In this document: one piece after another, positions 29,448-37,310 of the stretch
Numbering within the stretch: position 1 is the stretch's first letter
Layout of the letters: each line of letters starts with the position of its first letter
Assembly (NCBI RefSeq): GCF_002245215.1
Contig: NZ_NPMR01000002.1
Span: 62,001-126,000 of the forward strand
From: Microbacterium sp. Yaish 1
Lineage (GTDB): Bacteria > Actinomycetota > Actinomycetes > Actinomycetales > Microbacteriaceae
Reading direction: 5' to 3'
DNA: 64,000 bases
The notes under the pieces: model-generated
The model's database searches: none
Seen by the model: the letters and a program-made list of their open reading frames with translations, nothing else
What the model was told of the DNA's origin: nothing
Translations under genes and position numbers: made by a program

Positions 29448-31040
29448 TCAGTGCGTGTCTTCGGCCTCGACCTCGGAGCGGTCGCCCGACCACAGGGTGT
29501 GGAAAGTGCCGTCCTTGTCGATGCGCTTGTAGGTGTGCGCGCCGAAGAAGTCGCGCTGGCCCTGGATGAGGGCGGCGGGCAGGCGCTCCGCCCGCAGGCC
29601 GTCGTAGTACGACAGCGACGAGCTGAAGGCCGGAGCCGGGATGCCGGCACCGGCAGCGGCCTGCACCACGTGACGCCAGGCGTCCTGAGCGCGGCCGAGC
29701 GCCTCGACGAAGTACGGCGCGGTCAGGAGGACGGGGAGCTCGTCACCGGTCGCGTAGGCGTCGGCGATGCGGTTGAGGAACTGTGCACGGATGATGCAGC
29801 CGCCGCGCCAGATCTTCGACACCGCACCGAGGTCGATGTTCCAGCCGTACTGCGCGGCGCCGGCACGGATCTCGTCGAAGCCCTGCGAGTACGCGACGAT
29901 CTTCGAGGCGTAGAGCGCGAGGCGCACCTGCTCGATGAAGGCATCGGCGTCCTCGACGGTGAACGACGCGTCGTCGGGCCCGGGCAGCGAGCCCGAGACG
30001 TCGCGCTGCTCGCGGTGGCTCGAGAGCGAACGCGCGAAGACGGCCTCCGCGATGCCCGAGACGGGCACGCCGAGGTCGAGCGCCGTCTGCACGGTCCACG
30101 CGCCGGTGCCCTTGGCGCCGGCCTGGTCGACGATCACGTCGACGAGGGGCTTGCCGGTGGCGACATCCGTCTGGCGCAGCACCTCGGCGGTGATCTCGAT
30201 GAGGTACGACTCGAGCTCGCCGCGGTTCCACTCGGCGAAGATGTCGGCGATCTCGGCGGGCGACTTGCCCGTGCCGCGGCGGATGAGGTCGTAGGCCTCG
30301 GCGATGAGCTGCATGTCGGCGTACTCGATGCCGTTGTGCACCATCTTCACGAAGTGGCCGGCGCCGTCGTGGCCGACGTGCGTCACGCACGGCTCGCCCT
30401 CGGCGACCGCGGCGATCGACTTCAGGATCGGGCCGAGGGTCACCCACGACTCGTCGGGGCCGCCGGGCATGAGGGACGGGCCCAGCAGGGCGCCCTCCTC
30501 GCCGCCGGAGACGCCCATGCCGACGAAGTTGAAGCCGGCCTCGCGGACCGCCTTCTCTCGGCGGATGGTGTCGGTGAACAGCGAGTTGCCGCCGTCGACG
30601 ATGATGTCGCCCGGCTCGAACACGCGCATCAGTTCATCGATGACGGCGTCGGTGGGGCGACCGGCCTTGACCATGATGATCGCGGTGCGCGGCTTCTGCA
30701 GGCTGGCCGCGAACTCCTCGTACGAGAAGGCGGGGATGAAGCCCGCCTCGGGGTGGGCTTCGATGAGCTCGTCGGTCTTCGACGGCGACCGGTTGAACAC
30801 GGCGACGGTGTTGCCCTCGCGGCTGGCGAGGTTGCGGGCGAGGTTCGAGCCCATGACGGCGAGTCCGACCACGCCGATGTTGGCGGCGCCCGAACCGGCG
30901 TCCGCGGGAGCAGCGCTCTCGTCGGGGGTCGGGCGGTCGACCTCCTCGGGACGCGGCGCGCCCTCGTGAGCAGTGGCCGCTTCGTGCGGCGCCTGATCCT
31001 GATCGGTCGAGGGTCCTGTCGGTGAGGGGGTCGACGCCAT
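29448..31040 (-). CDS. gndA: NADP-dependent 6-phosphogluconate dehydrogenase, decarboxylating
   Basis: Oxidises 6-phosphogluconate to ribulose 5-phosphate with release of CO2 and NADPH in the oxidative pentose phosphate pathway. The 530-residue chain has the Rossmann motif IGVVGLAVMGSNLARN (about 55-70), the substrate-binding VGMGVSGGEEGALLGPSLMPGG, and the catalytic HNGIEYADMQ (preceded by FVKMV). The C-terminal YKRID loop is characteristic of the homodimeric long form. About 50 residues before the Rossmann fold are low-complexity (Pro, Glu, Ala, Asp), and no other start codon exists within them. It receives 6-phosphogluconate from the nearby gluconate kinase. Confidence 0.96.
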   Translation of the reverse strand: MASTPSPTGPSTDQDQAPHEAATAHEGAPRPEEVDRPTPDESAAPADAGSGAANIGVVGLAVMGSNLARNLASREGNTVAVFNRSPSKTDELIEAHPEAGFIPAFSYEEFAASLQKPRTAIIMVKAGRPTDAVIDELMRVFEPGDIIVDGGNSLFTDTIRREKAVREAGFNFVGMGVSGGEEGALLGPSLMPGGPDESWVTLGPILKSIAAVAEGEPCVTHVGHDGAGHFVKMVHNGIEYADMQLIAEAYDLIRRGTGKSPAEIADIFAEWNRGELESYLIEITAEVLRQTDVATGKPLVDVIVDQAGAKGTGAWTVQTALDLGVPVSGIAEAVFARSLSSHREQRDVSGSLPGPDDASFTVEDADAFIEQVRLALYASKIVAYSQGFDEIRAGAAQYGWNIDLGAVSKIWRGGCIIRAQFLNRIADAYATGDELPVLLTAPYFVEALGRAQDAWRHVVQAAAGAGIPAPAFSSSLSYYDGLRAERLPAALIQGQRDFFGAHTYKRIDKDGTFHTLWSGDRSEVEAEDTH

Positions 31041-31081
31041 GCGTAGCTCCAGGTTCGCGTGCGGGTGGAATGGCAGGGACT

Positions 31082-31104
31082 GCGAGAGAGCCCGGCTCTC
31101 TCGC
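31082..31104. terminator. Inverted repeat between gndA and eda, likely eda terminator
   Basis: GCGAGAGAGCC (31082-31092) and GGCTCTCTCGC (31094-31104) are perfect complements around a single base. The repeat is five bases past the eda stop codon on the minus strand and 42 bases upstream of the gndA start. A transcriptional terminator for eda is the simplest reading; a regulatory site for gndA is also possible. Confidence 0.6.
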
Positions 31105-31108
31105 CACT

Positions 31109-31771
31109 TTATCCGTTCGGCAGGCCGGCCGGAGCGGCTTGCGACGAGGCCGAGACACGTGCGACGGCGTCGGATGTCGCCCGCGCGATGCGCGCCGCGT
31201 CACGTGCCTCGACGGCGTCGCGCGGCAGCATCCAGGAACCGCCGACGGCCGTCACCCGGGGATGGGCGAGGTAGGCGTCGAGGTTCGCGGCGTCGATGCC
31301 TCCGGTGGGCACGAAGCGGACGTCTCCGAACGGGGCTGCCAGCGCGCGGAGCGCGGGCAGGCCGCCCGAGGTCTCGGCAGGAAACAACTTCACCGTCGTG
31401 ATGCCGGCGGCCAGCGCCGCCATGATCTCGGAGGCGCTGATGGCTCCGGGGACGAGGGGAACCCCGCGCTCCGCGGCGCGATCGGCGACCGCCGGGTGGA
31501 AGCCGGGGGAGACGAGGAAGCGCGCTCCCGCGTCGACGGCGGTGTCGACCTGCGCCGGCGACACGATCGTGCCGGCACCGACGAGGATGTCGCCGCGTGA
31601 CGCGATCGCCGCGATGGCGTCGGGTGCTGCGGCGGTGCGGAAGGTGATCTCGGCTACCGGGAGCCCGCCTTCGGCGAGGGCATCGACGATGAAGGAACCC
31701 TCGGCGACGGAATCGGCCACGACGACCGGAACGAGCCGGTGACGGGCGATCTCTTCGAGAACAGCGACCAT
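31109..31771 (-). CDS. eda: 2-dehydro-3-deoxy-6-phosphogluconate (KDPG) aldolase
   Basis: A 220-residue class I aldolase that cleaves KDPG to pyruvate and glyceraldehyde 3-phosphate. E41 and R45 in AEITFRT, the GAGT strand (ILVGAGTIVSP), the Schiff-base K128 in TTVKLFPAE and the phosphate-binding VPTGGI are all present. The ATG at 31771 follows a GGAGGAG ribosome-binding site. It diverges from the FGGY kinase gene across 97 bases containing a palindrome that covers both -10 boxes. The dehydratase Edd that makes KDPG is not in this window, so the source of substrate is open. Confidence 0.95.
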   Translation of the reverse strand: MVAVLEEIARHRLVPVVVADSVAEGSFIVDALAEGGLPVAEITFRTAAAPDAIAAIASRGDILVGAGTIVSPAQVDTAVDAGARFLVSPGFHPAVADRAAERGVPLVPGAISASEIMAALAAGITTVKLFPAETSGGLPALRALAAPFGDVRFVPTGGIDAANLDAYLAHPRVTAVGGSWMLPRDAVEARDAARIARATSDAVARVSASSQAAPAGLPNG

Positions 31772-31805
31772 GGTGTTTCTCCTCCGGGGTGTTCATCTTC
31801 GACCG

Positions 31806-31820
31806 AATGATCATATCATT
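31806..31820. promoter_or_regulatory. Palindromic operator AATGATCATATCATT between eda and gluconate kinase
   Basis: AATGAT-CAT-ATCATT is a perfect inverted repeat with a three-base centre. It contains TATGAT on the minus strand (31815-31810), a good -10 for eda, and TATCAT on the plus strand (31814-31819), a good -10 for the kinase gene. A near copy, AATGATCGTATC, lies beside the GntR gene at 34993-34982. A repressor bound here would silence both operons. Confidence 0.65.
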
Positions 31821-31868
31821 GGAGCTCGGCGACGCTGCTGCCCGCCGGACACCCGACGATGGGCCCTC

Positions 31869-33311
31869 ATGAAGATCCTCGCTCTCGAAGCCAGCACCAC
31901 CTCGGCGAAGACCATGCTCTTCGACACGGACACCGGCGCGGTCGCCGTGCGCAGCCGGAGGTTCGAAGTCGACGGACCCGATTCCGCGGTCCGGGACGCC
32001 GATGCGATCTACATCCAGCTCATGGCCCTCGGTCGCGAGGCCGCGGCCGGCCAGCGGATCGACCTCATCGTGCTGAGCGGCACGTGGCACGGCCTGACCC
32101 TTCGCTCCGACGACCTCTCGGCGGTCACCCCGGTGATGGAGTGGCCCTACACCGGCGCGCAGGACCTCAGCGCGGCCCTCCGCGCGGACGACGACTTCAC
32201 GTGGTGGTTCTACGAACGCACCGGTTGCATGGTCAACGCGATCTATCCCGTTTTCAAGCTCCAGCATCTGCGCTCGCAGGGCCTCGACATCGACGGGCTG
32301 CTGGCCCTCGACCAGGCCAGCCTCATCTTCGCCCGGATGACGGGTGAGATCTGGACGAACGACTCCCTGGCCTCCGGCAGCGGGCTGCTCTCCGCCACCG
32401 ATGCGACGTGGGACCGCGAGGTCATCGACCGGTTCGATCTCGGCCGGGTGCGGCTGCCCGAGCTGCACGGGACGACGGCGACGGCGCCGCTGTCGGACGA
32501 GGCGGCGGTGCTCCTGGGTCTCGCCGCGGGCACCCCGGTGCTGACCCCCGGCCCGGACGGCGGCCTGAACCAGGTCGGCGACCTCGCGACCGAGCCCGGG
32601 GAGATGACCTTCTCGATGGGGACGAGCGGCGCCCTCCGGGTCGCCTCGCGTCATCCGGCGTTCTCGCCCACCCTCAGCACCTGGTCGTACCGCTCGCCGC
32701 TCGGGGCTCTCAGCGGCGCAGCGACCTCGGGATGCGGCAACTGCGTCGACTGGGCGCGCGACCGCCTGTTCGGAGCCTCGACCGACTACCTCGACATCGA
32801 GCCGTCGCTGTCGACCGACCGCGTCGACCTCCCGGTCTTCCTGCCCTTCCTCTTCGGCGAGCGGAGCCCGGGCTGGCAGGACCAGCGCCGCGGCGGCTTC
32901 GTCGATCTCGCACCGGCGCACTCGCGTGTGGACATGTACCAGTCGGTGCTCGAGGGCATCGTCTATTCGCTCTACCACTGCTACAAGGAGCTCACCGCGC
33001 TCGGCGGCGCACCGCGTCGGATCATCCTCTCGGGCGGCGTCCTCTCGTCGCCGTTCTGGACCCAGCTGACAGCCGATGTCTTCGGGGTGGAGATGCAGGT
33101 CTCGGCGCAGCAGCACACCTCGATCGTCGGTGCAGTCCGGATGGGGATGCTCGCGAGCGGGCTCGACCTGCGGCATCCGGCGTTCGACGACGTCGAGGTC
33201 CGCACGATCGCACCCCGGACGGAGCATCGCGATCGCTACGATGAGGGCTTCGCCCGCTACCTCGACCAGTACCAGCGCACGGTGCCCGGGTCGCAGGGAG
33301 CCGCGCGATGA
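31869..33311 (+). CDS. gntK: FGGY family carbohydrate kinase (gluconate kinase-like)
   Basis: A 480-residue sugar kinase of the FGGY family. LALEASTTSAKTMLFD at the N-terminus is the first phosphate loop, STWHGLTL-like SGTWHG near 75 and MGTSGALR near 250 follow, and ILSGGVLSSPFWTQLTADVFG (about 380-400) is the C-terminal FGGY signature region. In this context, between eda and GntP, D-gluconate is the likeliest substrate, giving 6-phosphogluconate; other aldonates cannot be excluded. The ATG at 31869 starts the conserved domain. The stop overlaps the next gene (ATGA). The promoter palindrome at 31806-31820 suggests GntR control. Confidence 0.85.
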   Translation: MKILALEASTTSAKTMLFDTDTGAVAVRSRRFEVDGPDSAVRDADAIYIQLMALGREAAAGQRIDLIVLSGTWHGLTLRSDDLSAVTPVMEWPYTGAQDLSAALRADDDFTWWFYERTGCMVNAIYPVFKLQHLRSQGLDIDGLLALDQASLIFARMTGEIWTNDSLASGSGLLSATDATWDREVIDRFDLGRVRLPELHGTTATAPLSDEAAVLLGLAAGTPVLTPGPDGGLNQVGDLATEPGEMTFSMGTSGALRVASRHPAFSPTLSTWSYRSPLGALSGAATSGCGNCVDWARDRLFGASTDYLDIEPSLSTDRVDLPVFLPFLFGERSPGWQDQRRGGFVDLAPAHSRVDMYQSVLEGIVYSLYHCYKELTALGGAPRRIILSGGVLSSPFWTQLTADVFGVEMQVSAQQHTSIVGAVRMGMLASGLDLRHPAFDDVEVRTIAPRTEHRDRYDEGFARYLDQYQRTVPGSQGAAR

Positions 33312-34276
33312 AGGTCCTGGTGACGCCGACCTCCCTGTGCCGTGATCCGCAGGGCGCGTCGCTCCGCAGGCTCCGTGACGAGGTCGGCGAGGTCGTCCTC
33401 AATCCCCACGGACGCCCGCTCACGGCGGCGGAGCTCGTCCCGCTCGTCGCGGACGTCGACGGCATCATCGCCGGGCTCGACGACTATGACGCCGCCGTGT
33501 TCGAGGCTGCGCCCCGTCTGCGCGTCCTCGCGCGCTACGGCGTCGGCGTGGACCGGGTCGACCTGGATGCCGCGGCGGCGCGGGGCGTCGTCGTGACGCG
33601 GACGCCCGGCGCCAACGCGATCGCCGTCGCCGAGCTCGCGATCGGCCTCGTGCTCGCCGCAGCGCGGGGCATCCCGCGGCTCGACGAGGCGGTGCGTGCG
33701 GGGGAGTGGCCGCGCCTCGAGGGCAAGGAGCTCACGGGCGGCACCGCCGGGGTCGTGGGCTTCGGGGCGATCGGCCGCCTGGTCGCCGAGCGTGCGCGGG
33801 GCCTCGGCATGACGGCGATCGCCTACGACCCGATGCTGCCCGACGAGGCGTTCGCACAGGCCGGGGTCGAGCGGGTCGACATCGACGAGCTGTGCCGCCG
33901 CAGCGACGTCGTCAGCCTCCACGTCCCGCTGCTTCCCGAGACCCGTCATCTGCTCGACGAGCGCCGGCTGGGGCTGCTGCCACCGCGAGCGATCGTCGTC
34001 AACACGGCTCGCGGCGGGCTGCTCGACGAGGCCGCGGCACGTCGGGCGCTCGACGACGGACGCCTCCACGGTGTCGCCGTCGACGTCTACGAGACCGAGC
34101 CGCCCTCGAGCTCGCCGCTCGTGGGCCACCCCGGCGTGGTGGCGACGCCTCATGCGGGCGGGCACACGAGCGGCGCGGTGCAGCGGATGACGGATCAGTC
34201 GATCGATGCGCTCGTGACGGCGCTCCGCGGCGGCCGGCCCGACGGGCTGGTCACACCAGCGCCCGCACCTCGCTGA
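33308..34276 (+). CDS. D-isomer specific 2-hydroxyacid dehydrogenase
   Basis: A 322-residue NAD(P)-dependent dehydrogenase of the D-2-hydroxyacid/phosphoglycerate dehydrogenase family. The nucleotide-binding loop is GFGAIG (151-156) and the catalytic trio is R235 (NTARGG), E264 (YETEP) and H282 (TPHAGGH). Its place in the gluconate/idonate block suggests 2-ketogluconate or a related 2-ketoaldonate as substrate (GhrB-like), but this is inference. No ACT domain follows, so it is not a full-length SerA. It is coupled to the kinase gene and overlaps convergent GntR by 26 bases. Confidence 0.85.
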   Translation: MKVLVTPTSLCRDPQGASLRRLRDEVGEVVLNPHGRPLTAAELVPLVADVDGIIAGLDDYDAAVFEAAPRLRVLARYGVGVDRVDLDAAAARGVVVTRTPGANAIAVAELAIGLVLAAARGIPRLDEAVRAGEWPRLEGKELTGGTAGVVGFGAIGRLVAERARGLGMTAIAYDPMLPDEAFAQAGVERVDIDELCRRSDVVSLHVPLLPETRHLLDERRLGLLPPRAIVVNTARGGLLDEAAARRALDDGRLHGVAVDVYETEPPSSSPLVGHPGVVATPHAGGHTSGAVQRMTDQSIDALVTALRGGRPDGLVTPAPAPR

Positions 34277-34946
34277 GGACCGCGTCGACATAGCCCCGCG
34301 TGTGGCGCTCCGCGCCGTCGGCGTCGCCGCGCGCGATCGCCGCGGCGGTCTGGACGTGGTTGTCCAGGGCCTCTTCGTAGGGGATCGCGGGCGTGAGACC
34401 CACGTCGGACCGCCCGGCGATGACGGCGGCGATCGCGGCCTTGTTCGCGGCGAGCATGAGGTTGCCGCTCATGTCGAGGATGAGGTCGTGGAACTGGATG
34501 TCGACCTCGAGGTACTCCGGCGAGGCGCCGCGCCCGCTGTGGCCTAGCTCTTCGAGGCGCGCCGCGAGCCGCAGCAGCTCCGACCGCTGCACGTCGGTGC
34601 CGCGCTGTGCGGCCAAGCGCGCCGCGATCGGCTCGACCGCCGAGCGCAGCTCGTTGACCACGACGATCTGATGATCGCGCCGGGGGGAGGCGAGCTGCCA
34701 GCCGATGAGGCGGGTGTCGAGCGCGCTCCACTCGCTCGTCGGGGTGACGGTCAGACCGACCCGGCGGCGGGACGAGAGCATGCCCATGGCCTCCAAGACC
34801 CGGACGGCTTCTCGTACGACCGTCCGGGAGACGCCGAACTCGGCTTCGAGATCGGCGAGGGTGCACACCGACCCGGGTGCGAGCTCACCCGACGCGATAC
34901 GCAGCCCGAGGGCGTCGAGCACGGATCCGTGGGATGCCTGCGCCAT
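34251..34946 (-). CDS. GntR family (FadR subfamily) transcriptional regulator
   Basis: A 231-residue repressor. The N-terminal winged helix (about 5-75) includes LADLEAEFGVSRTVVREAVRVLEAMGML. The all-helical FadR-type C domain (about 90-225) has the metal/ligand residues in YLEVDIQFHDLIL and the late HVQTAAAIARGDADGA. It sits between the dehydrogenase and the gluconate permease, so gluconate or 6-phosphogluconate is a likely effector. Two ATACGATCA repeats lie just upstream of its start and match the palindrome at 31806-31820, suggesting autoregulation and control of the whole block. Confidence 0.92.
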   Translation of the reverse strand: MAQASHGSVLDALGLRIASGELAPGSVCTLADLEAEFGVSRTVVREAVRVLEAMGMLSSRRRVGLTVTPTSEWSALDTRLIGWQLASPRRDHQIVVVNELRSAVEPIAARLAAQRGTDVQRSELLRLAARLEELGHSGRGASPEYLEVDIQFHDLILDMSGNLMLAANKAAIAAVIAGRSDVGLTPAIPYEEALDNHVQTAAAIARGDADGAERHTRGYVDAVLSEVRALV

Positions 34947-34960
34947 GACGCCTCCGATAA

Positions 34961-34993
34961 ATACGATCAGTGGTTGTAAAAGATACGATCATT
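34961..34993. promoter_or_regulatory. Two ATACGATCA repeats upstream of gntR and gntP (putative GntR operators)
   Basis: ATACGATCA occurs at 34961-34969 and 34983-34991, 22 bases apart. The second copy read on the minus strand is AATGATCGTATC, eleven of twelve bases identical to the eda/gluconate-kinase operator. They lie between the gntR start (34946, minus) and gntP. From here to the gntP ATG at 35111 no further signal is evident. Confidence 0.6.
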
Positions 34994-35110
34994 GTGCGAG
35001 GATCGCTCTGCTCCGCTGCCGTGGCACGGGGCAGCTCGAATACTAACGCGGGACGATCCGCGGGGCTCGGCCCCCCGGTCGTCCGCTTCCCGACATCAAC
35101 GGAGATACCG

Positions 35111-36499
35111 ATGGAAGACTGGACCCAGACCCTGGGTGCCGGACCGCTGCTGCTCATCGCAGTCGGCGCGATCGCCCTCATCCTGTTCCTGATCATCGTC
35201 TGCAAGGTCCACGCCTTCCTGACGCTGATCATCGTCTCGCTGCTCACCGCGTTCGTCGCTCAGGTGCCGGTCTCGGCGATCGCGAAGACGCTCACCGACG
35301 GATTCGGCGGGACACTCGCCGGAGTCGCCCTCCTCGTCGCCCTCGGCGCGATGCTGGGCAGGCTCATCGAGCACTCCGGCGGCGCCAAGGCGCTCGCCGA
35401 CAAGTTCGTCGAGGTCTTCGGCGAGAAGCGAGCACCCTTCGCGCTCGGCATCGCCTCGCTCATCCTCGGCTTCCCGATGTTCTTCGACGCGGGCCTGGTG
35501 ATGATGCTCCCGATCATCTTCGCGATCGCCCGCCGCGTCTCGAAGGCGAACGTCCTGCTCTTCGGCATCCCCGCCGCCGCGGCGTTCTCGGTCATGCACG
35601 TCTTCCTGCCGCCGCACCCCGGCCCCGTCACGGCGACCGAGGCGTACGGAGCCAACCTCGGTCTCGTCCTGCTCCTCGGTCTCATCATCGTCTTCCCCGT
35701 CTGGTACGTCTCCGGTTACCTGTGGGGCAAGTTCATCGCCGCCCGGATCCCGCTGCCCGTGCCGGCGCTGTTCGGCGAGAAGGACGACGACCAGCCGGCG
35801 AACCCGCCGCGTCCGCTGACGATCGTGCTCCTGCTGCTCCTGCCGATGATCCTCATCTTCATGAACACGGGGCTCACCACCCTCGCCTCCGCGGGCGCCG
35901 TGTCGACGGACGACCTGTGGGTGCAGGTCCTGGTGCTCCTCGGCAACTCGTTCGTGGCACTGCTCATCACCGTCATCGTCGCCACCTTCGTGCTGGGCAC
36001 TCGTCGCGGCGAGAAGGGCACGGCGCTCGAGAAGGTCGTCGACTCGGCACTCGGCCCCGTCGCCTCGGTCATCCTCATCACCGGTGCCGGCGGCATGTTC
36101 GGCGGCGTCCTGCGCGCCTCGGGCATCGGCGACGCCCTCGCCGACACGCTCTCCGACCTCGGGCTCCCGATCATCGTGGCCGCCTACGTCATCGCGGTGA
36201 TCATCCGCCTCGCGCAGGGCTCGGCCACCGTCGCCCTCGTGACGGCCGCCGGCCTCGCCGCCCCCGCGGTCGCCGCCGGTGATTTCAACCCGCTCCAGGT
36301 GGCCGCGATCGTCCTGGCCACCGCAGCCGGCTCGGTGTTCGCCGGACACGTCAACGATTCGGGCTTCTGGCTCGTCGGACGCCTCATGGGCATGGACGTC
36401 AAGACGACCCTGAAGACCTGGACCGTGCAGCAGGCCATCGAATCCGTGACCGCGTTCGTGCTCGTGCTCGGCGTCTTCGGCCTCGCGTCGCTGATCTGA
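35111..36499 (+). CDS. gntP: Gluconate:H+ symporter, GntP family
   Basis: A 462-residue permease with about twelve to fourteen hydrophobic segments, importing gluconate or a related aldonate with protons. Family landmarks are GAMLGRLIEHSGGAKALAD near 80-100, GFPMFFDAGLVMMLPI near 120-135, FLPPHPGPVTA near 165 and ITGAGGMFGGVLRASGIG near 325. The final third has AGHVNDSGFWLVGR. An ATG with GGAGA upstream at 35111 begins the conserved region; frame upstream is open but not conserved. It heads the group gntP-idnO-idnD and sits downstream of two GntR-type repeats. Confidence 0.94.
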   Translation: MEDWTQTLGAGPLLLIAVGAIALILFLIIVCKVHAFLTLIIVSLLTAFVAQVPVSAIAKTLTDGFGGTLAGVALLVALGAMLGRLIEHSGGAKALADKFVEVFGEKRAPFALGIASLILGFPMFFDAGLVMMLPIIFAIARRVSKANVLLFGIPAAAAFSVMHVFLPPHPGPVTATEAYGANLGLVLLLGLIIVFPVWYVSGYLWGKFIAARIPLPVPALFGEKDDDQPANPPRPLTIVLLLLLPMILIFMNTGLTTLASAGAVSTDDLWVQVLVLLGNSFVALLITVIVATFVLGTRRGEKGTALEKVVDSALGPVASVILITGAGGMFGGVLRASGIGDALADTLSDLGLPIIVAAYVIAVIIRLAQGSATVALVTAAGLAAPAVAAGDFNPLQVAAIVLATAAGSVFAGHVNDSGFWLVGRLMGMDVKTTLKTWTVQQAIESVTAFVLVLGVFGLASLI

Positions 36500-36527
36500 T
36501 CCGCCCTCTTCACGACAAGGAGATCCG

Positions 36528-37295
36528 ATGTCCTCTCTGTTCGATGTGACCGGCCGCGTCGCCCTCGTGACGGGCTCGTCGCGCGGGCTCGGGCGATCCC
36601 TCGCACTCGCCCTGGCCCGGGAGGGCGCACGTGTCGTCGTCCACGGCCGTGATGCCGAGGCCGTCGAGCGCACGCGCCGCGAGGTCGCCGAGGCCGGCTC
36701 GCCCGAGCCGGTGTCCACGGTCTTCGACGTCACGGATGCCGCTGCGGTCGAGGCAGGGGTCGCGGCGATCATCGCCGAGGTCGGAGTGCCCGACATCCTC
36801 GTGAACAACGCGGGGATCCAGCGGCGCGCGCCGTTCACGGAGTTCCCCGTGGCCGACTGGGACGAGATCGTCGCGGCGAACCTCAACGGCGTCTTCTACG
36901 TCGCACGGTTCGTCGCCCCCGGCATGGTGGAACGCGGATCGGGCAAGATCGTCAACATCGCCTCGGTGCAGTCGGCGCTCGCGCGCCAGACGATCGCGCC
37001 GTACTCGGCGACCAAGGGCGCTGTCGCGCAGCTGACGAAGGGGATGGCGGCCGACCTCGCCCGGCACAACGTGCAGGTCAACGCACTGTCGCCCGGGTAC
37101 TTCGCGACCGAGATGAATCGGGCGCTCGTCGACGACGCCGACTTCAGCGCGTGGCTCGCGCAACGCACGCCGGCTCAGCGATGGGGCGACTTCAGCGAAC
37201 TCGACGGAGCCCTGCTCTTCCTCTGCTCGGACGCCTCGAGCTTCGTGTCGGGGCAGAACATCTTCGTCGATGGCGGCATGACCGCCGTCGTCTGA
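36528..37295 (+). CDS. idnO: Gluconate 5-dehydrogenase-like short-chain dehydrogenase
   Basis: A 255-residue classical SDR. The cofactor loop is TGSSRGLG (15-22), NNAG lies at 93-96, and the catalytic residues are S146, Y159 and K163 in YSATKGAV. The sequence FDVTGRVALVTGSSRGLGRSLA and the C-terminal SGQNIFVDGGMT are characteristic of 5-ketogluconate reductase/gluconate 5-dehydrogenase. It would reduce 5-ketogluconate to gluconate for the kinase encoded nearby. It starts 28 bases after gntP with an AAGGAG site and precedes idnD, the natural partner in L-idonate catabolism. Confidence 0.85.
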   Translation: MSSLFDVTGRVALVTGSSRGLGRSLALALAREGARVVVHGRDAEAVERTRREVAEAGSPEPVSTVFDVTDAAAVEAGVAAIIAEVGVPDILVNNAGIQRRAPFTEFPVADWDEIVAANLNGVFYVARFVAPGMVERGSGKIVNIASVQSALARQTIAPYSATKGAVAQLTKGMAADLARHNVQVNALSPGYFATEMNRALVDDADFSAWLAQRTPAQRWGDFSELDGALLFLCSDASSFVSGQNIFVDGGMTAVV

Positions 37296-37310
37296 CCCGG
37301 AAGGACCTCC

